64,000 bases of DNA from Astropecten irregularis (Eukaryota; Echinodermata; Asteroidea; Paxillosida; Astropectinidae), in NCBI GenBank assembly GCA_963971285.1, contig OZ020258.1, positions 13,164,614-13,228,613 on the forward strand, written 5' to 3'. The position numbers were made by a program, and so were the translations under genes. Positions 52,201-62,868 of this stretch are shown in pieces. The notes under the pieces were generated by a model, which was given only the letters and a program-made list of their open reading frames with translations, made no database searches and was not told where the DNA came from. The stretch's first letter is position 1; the number at the start of each line of letters is the position of its first letter.

Positions 52201-55200
52201 AAAGTCTCCCATTACAGGAGGAAATCCTAGCTAAACGTCACGTATGCATGATTGAGAATGGGCCAGCACACGTGTACATTAAGCGGAGAAACACTGGAAC
52301 GCACGTAGCTTGTGACTTACCATCAGAGCTGACTGTGACCACTGGGTCCCCTTCATTGTCTTGTACAGACGCCCAGAGAAATATCCAGCAAATATACTGC
52401 AACAAACATGTTAAAAGACAATTTTTATATCATCAAAAAAGGAGATCCTGCTAGGAGCAGAACGTCAGGCCCTCCTAACCCCAAGCATCAAAAAAGCTTT
52501 AAAATATATCTCCTCAATACTTTTGGAATTTGGCCTTATACGAAAGCTGTATTCAAGCCTACTTTCTTATACAGTGTATAGTTGATGCACTATTCATTTA
52601 ACATGTTTAAAACGAAAAGAAACACAATACTGAGATATATGAAAGAAGATTATATCATAAGCAATGTGCAATTCCTTCATTGCTGATCATGAATAATGCA
52701 TGACATCCTCTGATTGGCTGCTTGCATAAAGACCTATATGAATATTCATGAGTGCAGTCTTGAATCCCGTTTTATTTTTTGTAGAGTTTTCTTCAGAAAT
52801 AGTTAAAGTGAATTACAGATGAAAGTGTATGGAAGACCAACAGATATTTTATTCCAATACATGTGAAATTTGTAACATATTCCCTGTCCAAAGCAAATCA
52901 CGCAAAGTCAATAGATAACAGTTTCTGAAAAAAATGAATATAATGGTGGAAGTTTTTATTTATTTCTTAAGATAGATGAGGATTTATGGTAAGCCAGAAC
53001 AAACTCTTACCCCATGAAGACAAAGAGGAAAAGAGTGGCACTAAGAAGGGCTCCACGGTTGCTAGGCGACAACATACCAAACATGGCAAAACCTGCAAGG
53101 GACGGACATGAATATTTGTTATAAACATTAACCCACCTCAATACCACAATTTACCAAGCATGGTTTTCATGTGGTAAGTGTGGTATCCTGCATACCACAA
53201 TACACCAGAGTATGGTTTTCTTGGAAATGTTTGGTTTATGATCAAGTTCTTCCCTGTGGAGACTGTACTAATGTGTGGTAAGCAGCTCATCTTGTGTGGC
53301 AGGTGCAGAGGGTTAGGGTTAATAGTTGAATATTCAACAGAATGCTATGAAAATTCATTGAAAGTTTTGCATATTTAAATAAATTATGCAGTAGTGTTTT
53401 TTTTGTGTGTAAAGATGCTTCCGAGACAGCTGTTTGCAGACGAGAGCAAGTGTATAGCGCCCTCTTGTAGTGACTGGTGTCAATCATGACAACGGAGGGC
53501 GCCAAGTATTTGGTAGAGGGGGAACCACTGACATAAATAACCTATAGAGGTTATTCACGTGACGTCACTGGCCATCAAGCACAATATAATTGTACATACG
53601 TTTCAGGGCACACGCAACATACAGTGTCGTACGCGCAACCATGGACAACATGGAAAAGCTTGACGACCAATTATGTGATTTTATGACGCCAGTGAAGAAC
53701 CTCTATAGACAGACAATAACGGGCGCCAAGAGTGTAATTTCAGGAACGATGCCATCTTAAAATACCATGGGCAAAATTGTGCATCACAAGTCGCGTGCGC
53801 TGCACACATAAACAATGGTTTTATGTTTGAAATCTCGCAACAGATTCTGAAAGAAGCCAGTTGCACACGTTATCTCGCAAAAGTTCCCTCTAATAAGTCA
53901 GGATTAAATTTCAAACAGGAACGTTTTCATTCAATCTTTCCATTATTTGAGAAACAAGCATTACTGTGCAATGGCATGTGACTTATACTTTAGCTCCAAT
54001 GGGTTTAAAATGCATATCAATGCGTTTTCATCAAAAATTTCCGATTTGAATCAATCCTCCCTTTTCAATCGTGCATAAGAGTAACTTTTTTTGCCCATGG
54101 TTTGTCAATAGTCATGATTACAGTATCCAAACGTTGATTTCCATACGTTCTGTCAGTCTATAGGTTATTTATGTCTATGAGAGGGACAGAGATCCCTGTA
54201 CTTACTGATAGTGACAACTGCCATGACTAGAATCTGTACCCCAGTGCCAACCAGAGCAGCGAGCAGTTGCTTGGCCTTAGGCGGCCTGAATACATCACCG
54301 TGCACCAACTTCCAGCCAGTTTCCTCCATCGTGTCTTCCTGTGTTACCAAGCAACAAGGAACCATAGCAACGATGAGAACCCAAGGAATTATGGGTAATG
54401 ACAAGTTACTTTTTCAGTTCGATTGAAGGCTATACATGGCGAAGTTAAAGGTAATGGGAGACTTAGGAGAACCGGTCTTCAGGTGAACAGCACAACGCAC
54501 GCCATTGTGAGCATGTGCGCGCTGTTTTGCATGTGCATGCTCATGCACTGTTGACTTGAAGACCGGTTTTCCAAAGTCTCCCACTGACTTTGTGGTAACA
54601 CTGTAAAGAGGTGGTGCTCAGATATTTTTGTTCATTTGTTATTCGTTCTGCTAATGCTATTACATTATTCCTTTAATAATTTGATGCAAATCTTACCACA
54701 TCTTCATCCTTGTTGTACCGAGCGATGTCCCTCCTCAAAGTACGGATCATGATCATGGTCAGAATACCTTCAGATAAGAGAAGAAGTTCATTCAAAATTA
54801 TCACAGGAATACATATCTGAAACTGCTAGGAATGAGATGGTGGTGGTTTTGATGGTGGCTTTGGGTAAATGTGATTTTATACAAAAAAAAATGTATCTTT
54901 GTCATAGGTATTAAGATAAAGCAACATCAATAAATCAATCAAAAGGCCTTCTGACACGATACTAAAAAACTTGCAACCATTGAGAAATTCTCTCATCAAG
55001 TGATCAAGTGTCATCGTGTGAAAGAACACCAATGCTTGAGAGTGACCGACGTCCCTGGTGAATCCTTGAGAGATTTTGACTGAGGTCCAGACCTACGACT
55101 CAAGGGACTCTTGCTAAGTGCTTTGCGCAACCTCAGCGTCGTGATGGTACTAGCAGCGTTACATTCATAAAAATGCATAGTTTATCGATTACCCGTGTTC

Positions 55201-58200
55201 CGTCTCAAGGGAGGCTTGTGTAATGTTACACTATGTGCCGTGTGAAAGGACGCAAAAGTGGCCAGAGTGAAACCGTGTTGTAAAATTTCCCAAGCATGAG
55301 AAAAACTTGCAAGCCTTGAGTTTTTTTAGCATCATGTGAAAAGGACTAAACTGTCTAGCCTTGATGGGTGTCAAAAGACACACATTTCACATGGAGGTGA
55401 TTCTGGGTACTAGACCCTAACTCAATAAATCTCAATACTATACGATTTCGATGAGCCACAGCCATTTCTTATGTACCTGCGAGGAAGAACACCACAACCA
55501 ATGAGTTGATGATGGAGAACCAATGAATCTGCACATCCGTCATGTGGAGATAGGTATCCCAGCGTGACGCCCACTTAATGTTGCTATACTCCCATTTGAT
55601 CTCATAGGAGAATGTGACCTCAACCTCTTCTGCAAAAATAAGAAGACAAGAAAATCAGACTTTATTCAACTGGAGCTGCTAAGCACAAAAAAATTGCTTA
55701 GCACAAACATGTCTTGCTCATTGAAACCAACCACCATTAAACATTCCACTTGATATTCATGGTCAGTGAAAAGAACAGCCACAAGTTATATACACAGGAC
55801 ATGGACATTTAAATTTGAATCCCAGTTTTATTAAAGGTAGTATCATACTTTGGTAAGAAACCAACTGACCAAGCCCAGCCGACCCAACCACATCCAGATA
55901 AGACAGCCCAACCCAGCCCATCAACCCAAACCAGCCCAGCCAACTGACCAAGCCCAGCCGAATTAACCCATCGCAGCCCAGCCTAGCCATCCCAAGCCAG
56001 GCCGGCTGACCCAACCAAGCTCACCTGACCCCACCCAACCATAATGACCCAACCCCATTCAGCCAAGCCAAGCCAACCCAACCCACACCATGAAGCAACG
56101 CTCACGAAAAGACCGTCAACTTACTGTCTCCTGGGAACTGCTGAGCTGGAATAGTCGTCCCTTCCGTCTTCTCTTTAAAGACGCATTCATCCTCCTTGCC
56201 AGAAGTTATCTGACCATACTCCACACTCCTAACAGCTACATCAAAACTGATGACTCTGTAGGTTACAACGCTATGAAAAGAGAAACCCACATAGTTTAAT
56301 ACAGGCATGTTGGACTTAACAAAAACAAGGAAATTCCAATCCTTACCATACCTTACAAATGTTTCCACTTTTCAATGGCATTTAAAGGCAGCGTACAAGA
56401 TTTGCAAAAATCAAAAACCCAAAAAACAAAAACTGAGTGAGGCAGAAAATTGACTCAACAGTTCGTAAACAGTGCAAACAGTCACCATGGGGAAATCTTG
56501 GTTCATCGGGTGCTGGGTTTTTGAAAGAAATCAAGTTTTAGTGTCTTTTAAAAAGGTCATTCATCCATATTTCTGCTATCCAGATGAATAAAGCATAAAA
56601 AGGTACATGACACAATGTCTGTAAGGAAGCTAGGACTGTAAGTTTACGAATAATTTTGTAACCGGTTACCCGTCTGTTTTTCGGTTACGGTTATGATTAC
56701 CCGTATAACAAAGAAAACAAAGAAAAACAAAGAAATAGTAAGTCTGGGTCTTTTAGGAACTTGGCAGACAACATTCTTTTGTCTCAACATTTGGCAGTGG
56801 TAGACATAGCATAATTTTTGGCCTTTGCTTTGCATAAGCCTGCTGGTACAATTTTCAAAAGATCATTGACATTTTTTCTTTGTGAACTCTAGAAGTGTCT
56901 ATGTTTCAAAAAGAAGAGGCCATTAAAAAGATACTTTTCGATTAACCTAATTGGGAAAATGTACCCGGGTACCCTTCTGAACGGTCGGTTAACCGGTTAA
57001 CCGGATACAAACTGCAGCCTTAAGGGAAGCTTAAGACCTTCACTTCTGTTTAAGTACCAAATTCAGCCAAAACGCACATCTTTGCAAATCCCATATGCTC
57101 CCTTTAAAGGTACTATCATACTTTGGTAGCACACAGAGACAAATCCTCACAGATTTACCCATAACTTGCAGGATTATAAAGATGGTGATGGTAGAAAATG
57201 TACCTAATTTTTCTGCCTGAAATGCAGTATTTATTCAGAAAAGGGTAAAACCAATTGACCAAAAACACTTTTTATCTTGTGAAGATCGAAATCCTGTGAA
57301 AAGATTTTTAAAGTACAGGCAAAGGTACAGTGCTAAGCAACATGCTTTAGTTATGTAGTCATGCCCTAGGCTACACTGTGATAGTATTGTACTGTACGTG
57401 AAGGCAGTTTGGGGATTAGTGTAGTGAACTAGTGATCACTTTCAACAATATGGCTTACCCTTGCTCTTCCTCAGAAGGCACTGCGTGGTACTTCATATTC
57501 ATGATCAGATGATTGTTGATGTATGGCTGCAACAGAAACATTGATAAGATTGAAATATAGAACAGCAAACAGCAAGATCAGTCAGCAGGCATACAATGGA
57601 ACAGCGCTATAACGAACACCGCTATACCAAACATTTGGCTATACCAAATATCATCCTTGGCTCCCAATTTTAGTGTACAATGTACATGCATAGGCCTGCT
57701 GAACATTGTTCACTATAATGAACGACCACTATAACAAACAATTTCTGTGCATCCTGGGGTCGATTTCACAAAGCCCTGCAATCGATCGTAACTTGAGTTA
57801 TGAAGGATAACCCATCATAGGGGACCTTCCCACCTAGGGCTTCAATGCATCAAAAGTCCTACGATTGATAGTAAGTTACAAAGAGTTTGATGAAATGGAC
57901 CCCTGGCGTGTTTGTTAATTTGTTATAGTGGCATTCAACTGTATAAGCCGCTTTTCTTTTGCAAAATTACTTTCAATAACATCCAGGGACCAATTTCATA
58001 GAGCTGCTTACAATATTTGCTTAAAGCATGAAAAGTCTTCCTTGATCAAACAGGATTACCAACCACATTTTCATGTGATGTTTACTGCTTTTGATTTGTA
58101 TTGGCTATTGTTTGCTGTGCATATATACAGATACTATTACAGATATACAGATGGAATCCCAGGGTATAACAGTTCGCATTTTGTATCAAGTTTAAGTAGC

Positions 58201-60624
58201 ACTTACCACATTATTTAACGTGAAGCCAAGTTTGTAACCGTGCATGTACTGGGCTGGCTCATCATCAGTCTTGGGCTTCACTTCAGTAGCGGCCGGTAAA
58301 TTATCAGCAAGTCTATGAGCAAACAAACAAACAAATGATGATTCAAGAGTGCAGCTACAGGAAAATCACAGACAATATTTCTGATGTTCAAAACAAAATT
58401 CCCCTCAAACCACAAGTTTCACACAATGGGGCTTTAGGGAAAGAAAGTATTGAAGCTAATGATTTGTTTTAAAAAATGTATTATTGAGGAAAAACAATGG
58501 CATTAACCCCTTCAGCCAGGGATCATTTTCAGCCCTGCTTGTTCCGACCTCATTATCAGCCACCGGCCACAATAGAGGTCAGCTGGCCCGGGTTTGTGTG
58601 CAGGGTGCTTGGCGTAAACAATGCAGGCACGCATTGGTTGAATAGCACCGCACAAAAGATCACATTCGAGGCGGACTCTAATCCGTTCACGCCCAGATGT
58701 TTGGAACTCAGAGATTTTTCTCTCGAAAATGCAGATCTTTTCAAATGCAAATTATGGGGGTGAATGTACCACAATGAGCGTATCTTTGTGGACAATAAAG
58801 GTGGACCTCTTGTTCCAGACAGTAACCCCATTCAATGCATTTCAATGGAAATAACAAAGCAATCATGAATATTCTCAGGCCATGACAGGGACTGCAATGG
58901 ATGTCCTCCGGGCTGAAGGGGTTAAACATAACATGCTCAGAGCTAGGAGGGCATGATGTTTCGATCCTGGCAGGATCTTTCCCAAAGACTAAATGACAAG
59001 AGGACAAGAACATGCAAGTTGTGTTGTGCAAGGGGCGTACCAGTGTTAAATATGTACATGTTGTACAACGTACATGCATTACGCATTATATGCACTGTTA
59101 ATGTACTGTGTGTGTATTCACATAATATGAACTCTATATTTCTCTAAACCCAAGTTGTGGCTTAACTAAATTCAATTTCCTGCAGAGATTCAAGGCAAAA
59201 GCCATTCTGCATGAAGTCCTCCGCCAACTGACTATAGGTTTACGAAATGGAGGATCAGGCTCAGGCTCAGGCTCTGGCTCAGGCTCTGTCATCAATATGC
59301 TGAAAATATAGGTTTTTGGTGTTCATTAAAGCTGAAGATCTGTTTTTCTTTTCTTACCAAAGAATTTACTTTCAAGCCGCAACTGAATCTATGCCTATAT
59401 TTTAATACCAGTTATTTTAGAATATTCACGAAATGGAGCCGGAGCCGGAGCCAGAGCCTGAGCCTGCATAAACGCCCATACTTACAAATGAACACTGTAA
59501 TCTTCTTTGATGCGGTCAGACACAATCTTTGCCTGCTCTTTGGTGTACTTGGTGGTGCACAAGATATGGCAGGCCTTGTTCTGCTTCATGGGAACCTAGC
59601 ACAATAAAAGAATATAGGAAATGGGTGACTCCATACCTAACAACTTCAAATGACTCTCACTACTCAAATGCAAGTACTACTCATTTACAAATGAGCCTTA
59701 TTCACGATCAAACACCCTAGCCAAACACAAGGCTACTGGGGCCAATTTCATACAGCTGCTTAAGCATGTTAAGCACCAAAATTTACTTAAGCACCAAAAA
59801 CCTTGGTATATAAAATCAGTGTGCCAGCAAAAACTCCTTGTCAATGTGCATGTTATGGTCACAGAGGTCATTACCCGATATTGTCTCTGGTGTCCCTTCT
59901 TAAGAATAATCGTGGGCCCCGCCCCCTCAAGAACCAAGTTTCAGGCCTGGACACAGATACTTTATCATGTGATGTGGGCACAGATTATCACAAAGTTATG
60001 TGAGAAAAAAAATTGACATTATGCACAATTTCCAGAAGATGACAATGGCGTTAAAGTCACTTGCACTGTATTAAGATGCTAGAGACAATGTTCACTGCAC
60101 AGAGGCTTGTGGTTTTTCATTGAAGCTGAAACTCTGTTTCCCTTTTCAAACCAGAGAATCTACTTCAGAACCGCAGCCAAAAGCCTCTATTTTGATACCA
60201 GCTACATGTTTTTCAGAATGGATTCAAAAAATGGAGTCGGAGCCTGAGACGGTGCCTGAGCCCCTATTTCGTAAATGCCTATACCCGGTAATTCCTAAAG
60301 CAAGCATGTACATGTGTACATATTCCGATGACTTCAAATTTTCAACATGCACCTGATGTGAAATCAAGGCAAGGTACTGATATTGTTACAAACTATAAAC
60401 AATGAGGTGATCTGCATACTGCATATCACACATGACTGCATTAAACATGTTGAAAGAAAGCTGAAAATGCTTACATTGTACAATGTGTTGACGATGCGGT
60501 CCCCACGCAAGACCTCACCGAGGTTCTCAGATTTGTAGATGATTTTATCAGCTGCTGGAGGGCATATTCCAACGTGGTAATACTCATAGGGTAGCTGGGT
60601 CTTTGTGGATGTTAACTTCACTCC
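46207..60624 (-). CDS. TM9SF4: Transmembrane 9 superfamily member 4 (5' end outside window)
   Basis: Nine-pass endomembrane (Golgi/endosome) protein. Coding exons, 5' to 3': 60475-60624, 59486-59595, 58207-58312, 57459-57526, 56125-56270, 55477-55629, 54697-54767, 54206-54338, 53011-53092, 52321-52396, 51656-51835, 50786-50865, 49698-49761, 47539-47658, 46588-46677, 46207-46356. All 15 introns are GT-AG and phases agree, giving 592 codons plus stop. Seen: lumenal part with [17 protein letters not shown] and [13 protein letters not shown], juxtamembrane [19 protein letters not shown], membrane core with [13 protein letters not shown] and [12 protein letters not shown], and a C-terminal VKID, the KxD COPI-binding signal of the family. 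TQLPYEYY and [16 protein letters not shown] are closest to TM9SF4 rather than TM9SF2 (from memory of the family). About 50 N-terminal residues including the signal peptide are missing; no matching exon is visible up to 64000. Confidence 0.95.
46798..47282. repeat. AGTCACC/AGTCATC minisatellite
   Basis: Nearly 0.5 kb of imperfect 7-10-bp units (AGTCACCATG, AGTCATCGTA, AGTCATCACA) in the TM9SF4 intron between exons 46588 and 47539. Confidence 0.92.
47731..47906. repeat. Dispersed repeat, CCAGGCC-CCAGGCTTG copy 1
   Basis: Reverse-complement relative of 61388-61550 (shared GGCCATGGCCT and AAGTGCCCCTTGCAATGG). Confidence 0.75.
48013..48327. repeat. Inverted-repeat element, CTTAATACAT family, copy 1
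   Basis: Same sequence as 49951-50391 (GCTTAATACAT, GACTATAT, GGCGTTCTGCATGTGACGTA) but without a clear right end. Confidence 0.75.
48385..48815. mobile_element. piggyBac-type MITE, copy 1
   Basis: TTAA at 48385-48388 and 48812-48815 flanks a 423-bp element whose ends CCCCTTCAGCCC and GGGCTGAAGGGG are inverted repeats. TTAA target duplication and CCC-starting ends are piggyBac hallmarks. No transposase frame. Confidence 0.9.
48969..49334. mobile_element. 366-bp MITE with 48-bp inverted ends
   Basis: Left end ATGCTAGGAGTCCACTTGGC and right end mirrored almost perfectly over 48 bp; further GGCGCCA motifs inside. Between TM9SF4 exons 47539 and 49698. Confidence 0.88.
49951..50391. mobile_element. 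Inverted-repeat element, CTTAATACAT family, copy 2
   Basis: Ends TTAAAGATTTACTGTAAT and ATTACAGTAAATCTTTAA mark a 441-bp element. Confidence 0.8.
50455..50640 (+). mobile_element. tRNA-derived SINE, uninterrupted copy
   Basis: GGTGGCCTAGTGGTATTGC (A box), GTGGGATCGAATCCCACCTG (B box), GAGCCAGCACATGATTT and a tail to CTATCTCCCG. Same family as the - strand copy at 43595-43982. Confidence 0.8.
51165..51265 (+). mobile_element. tRNA-derived SINE, first family, copy 3
   Basis: TTTGGGACACCGCCAAC leader, CTCAGTTGGTAGAGCAATGG and CGGGTTCAAATCCCGC. Confidence 0.75.
54941..55349. mobile_element. Inverted-repeat element, AAGGCCTT-GTGAAAAGG family, copy 2
   Basis: Reverse complement of 44573-45066, shorter by about 85 bp; TM9SF4 intron between exons 54697 and 55477. 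Confidence 0.78.
55859..56090. repeat. CCCAGCC/CCAACC minisatellite
   Basis: Irregular array of CCCAGCC, CCCAACC and GACCAAGCC units, ending 35 bp from exon 56125-56270. Its left edge joins a fragment of the GGTAGTATCATAC MITE (55833-55858). Confidence 0.88.
56381..57112. mobile_element. 730-bp element with AAAGGnAGC termini
   Basis: Left TTTAAAGGCAGCGTACAAG and right CATATGCTCCCTTTAAA with shared GATTTGCAAA; a relative of the left half is at 46415-46560. Confidence 0.65.
57105..57325. mobile_element. MITE with GGTAGTATCATAC termini, 5' part
   Basis: TAAAGGTACTATCATACTTT starts it; the right end is not found. Confidence 0.65.
57755..57905. mobile_element. MITE with GGTCGATTTCAC termini, copy 4
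   Basis: Full 150-bp copy; ends CTGGGGTCGATTTCAC and GATGAAATGGACCCCTGG. Confidence 0.82.
58503..58925. mobile_element. piggyBac-type MITE, copy 2 (inverted)
   Basis: 415-bp element between TTAA sites (58503-58506 and 58922-58925), reverse complement of 48389-48811. It lies between TM9SF4 exons 58207 and 59486. Confidence 0.9.
59237..59477. mobile_element. GGAGCC-rich inverted-repeat element, copy D
   Basis: Ends GGTTTACGAAATGG and CATAAACGCCC. Its right end is only 8 bp from TM9SF4 exon 59486-59595, so intron sequence begins with the donor and then the transposon. Confidence 0.83.
59739..59865. mobile_element. MITE with GGGGCCAATTTCAT termini, half copy
   Basis: Left half only, with GCTTAAGCA motifs as in 42546-42793. 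Confidence 0.7.
60103..60287. mobile_element. GGAGCC-rich element, partial copy E
   Basis: Lacks the left GGCTCC arm; retains GCTGAAACTCTG, the AAAAGCCTCTATTTTGATACC core and a degraded right arm. Confidence 0.75.
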
Positions 60625-60888
60625 CTGTTTATAAAAAATGAAAGAAATTGTGTACAAGAAAACAATGTTAATACTTCATGTAACTACATGTACTTGAACT
60701 GTAACTCTCCTGAGTGTAACAGCAGAACACCATCAATATTTGGTTGTTCCAGCACCATCAATATAAGATTGTTCTACATGTAGGTTTGTAGCATTTAGCA
60801 TTTCAACACAGATCTCTTATTGTTGATTGTAGCAGGCTTCGCTGTTAGTGCTGGTAAAAACACTGGATAAGTTTCACAGCAAGTAGGT

Positions 60889-61369
60889 AAGAGGCCGTCC
60901 ATAAATTATGTACGCACGAAATGCCGCCATTTTTGACCCCTCCCACATGGTCTACGCAGTACGCATACGCATTCCACATTAGATTTGTCACTTCTCGTGG
61001 TACCTTGCTTTAGCATCATTTAAATGTCACAGTAATTGGGGCCGGCACTGTAATTGGGACGTCACTTTCAAATTATAAAATGAATGACTAGTGCAACAGT
61101 TTTTTTTTTACAGATTTAGGGGGCCTACAGACGTATTTTACTATTTTTTATTATGTTGAATAAGAAAAAAGGAAAAACTAAACAATGCCGGTGCTTTTTT
61201 CTCATTTTTTCCCTCTCTTTTTGCGCGATATGACTATGCAAATGTTTCGTTTGCGTACGATACGCATTGGCCTGAACCTCCCCTCCCCCCTGTACGTATG
61301 GCGTACGCATCGGTAACACACCCCCCTCCCCCCCCCCCTCTTGGGTACGTACTTTATGGATGGCCCCTA
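60889..61369. mobile_element. Inverted-repeat element, GGCCGTCCATAAATTATGTACG end
   Basis: About 480 bp; left AGAGGCCGTCCATAAATTAT mirrored by ACTTTATGGATGGCCCCT. Contains several TACGCAT motifs and a C-rich tract at 61320-61340. Confidence 0.8.
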
Positions 61370-61387
61370 AAGGTGTAGCACTATTTC

Positions 61388-61550
61388 CAGGGCTGGAAAT
61401 AAGGTTTGGTGAGGGCAAGGCCACTTTTCCATTGCAAGGGGCACTTCCATTGGAAAATCATAATGTCTATGGAAACATTTGAAGGGGCACCAAGGCCAAG
61501 AACCAGGGCAATGAAGGCCATGGCCTCCGTGGCCTCCATTTATTTCCAGG
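61388..61550. repeat. Dispersed repeat, CCAGGGCTGGAAATAA copy 2
   Basis: Ends CCAGGGCTGGAAATAA and TTATTTCCAGGCTTG are inverted; opposite orientation to 47731-47906. Confidence 0.75.
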
Positions 61551-62556
61551 CTTGTAGTTCACTCAGACTCCACCCAGATGCATTTTGAACATTGTATTTA
61601 CATGTAACAGGTTTGTACATTATGTACTGCATTCATATCAAGGACAAGTGGATAAAGGTCTACAGTGAAACCAATATTGTCCTCCAAAACAGACTTTTTC
61701 TGCTCAAAATAGTCGTCCGACAGAAAATGTGTCAGCTTTAGTCTTTGGGAGTTTATAAAAATACAGGGACAATTTTGAGTGTGATCCAAAATTAGGTAAC
61801 ATCCAAAAACATGAAATAAAGTTCCTTCAACACCCTCAAACATTATTTCTTTTCACTAAGAAAGGACAATATTTGTTTTAATATAAAAGAAATTTCTTAC
61901 ACTATTTAATTAACCAAATTTGAAAATGTTTCAAACTGTTGACTTAGGTGAAGGTAGTGATTTTTATTTATGTCCGTCCCTCACGCCCTAAAATCTTCTT
62001 TAAAAAAAAAACAAAATAGACAAATTGAAAATGGCATGTGGCCAACTTGCACTGGTGTCAGGGCTAAATATTCACATGTTTTTTACTGACAATTAGTATT
62101 CAAGAAATCTTTGGCAAGCAATTAATGCATTGCCGTCCGTCCCTAACGTGTGGGACCGTGGACGGATTTGGATCACCCTCTTTTCACAATGCCTTGTTCC
62201 CAAAAAGTACATACAGGCCGAGAATTTATATGTGTGCACTTGTGTGTGTTGTATTCAGTTGCACGTTGAAGGGTCCAATGGTTTATAGAATAAAAAATAC
62301 ACAAATTTGCATTTTCCATTGGGTGGCTTGAGTGAAAGAATTATGTAAAAATACAATAATCATTTACATGCATTCAAAATAACAGCTGTTGTTGAGTATG
62401 AATGATTTTATCCAGACTCACAGCTGTGTCGGGTAGGGCATATTCAGAAGCTATTAATTTGAATGCAAATCAGATTTTCAGAGTGTGGACTGTGGACGTA
62501 CACTTCATTGATTTGATCAATCAATAATAACAATAATTTATAAAGGGATAACCCTA

Positions 62557-62868
62557 ACCCACTTGAGCCTTTTATATAACTACCCTCCTCAATCCTTCAA
62601 AATCCTCATAGGGACATAGTTATAAAACAGCATTCCTCCTCAATCCTCCATAATCCTCCAGTGATCTCACTTATACTCAAAATGAGAGGTACCTGAATCC
62701 TGAATCCTTCAAAATCCTTCGGTGGCCATACCTCAAAAAATGCGTTTATCCTGAATCCTTGCAACTCCTCAAGTGGTCCTCACTTGAAAATGACATTATA
62801 TCCTGAATCCTCCGAAATCCTCCAAACTACGAGAAGGATTTTGGAGGATTGAGGAGGGTTAGGGTTAA
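62557..62868. mobile_element. Element with telomere-like inverted ends
   Basis: GATAACCCTAACCCACTTGAG at the left is mirrored by GGAGGGTTAGGGTTA at the right; between them AATCCT units repeat (AATCCTCCA, AATCCTTCAAAATCCT). Confidence 0.75.

Noticed and set aside
55763..56014. Gly/Leu/Trp-rich - strand frame
   Set aside because: Translation of the CCCAGCC minisatellite.
62567..62868. A true telomere or chromosome end
   Set aside because: Only single CCCTAACCC and GGGTTAGGG motifs as inverted ends, with ordinary sequence on both sides.
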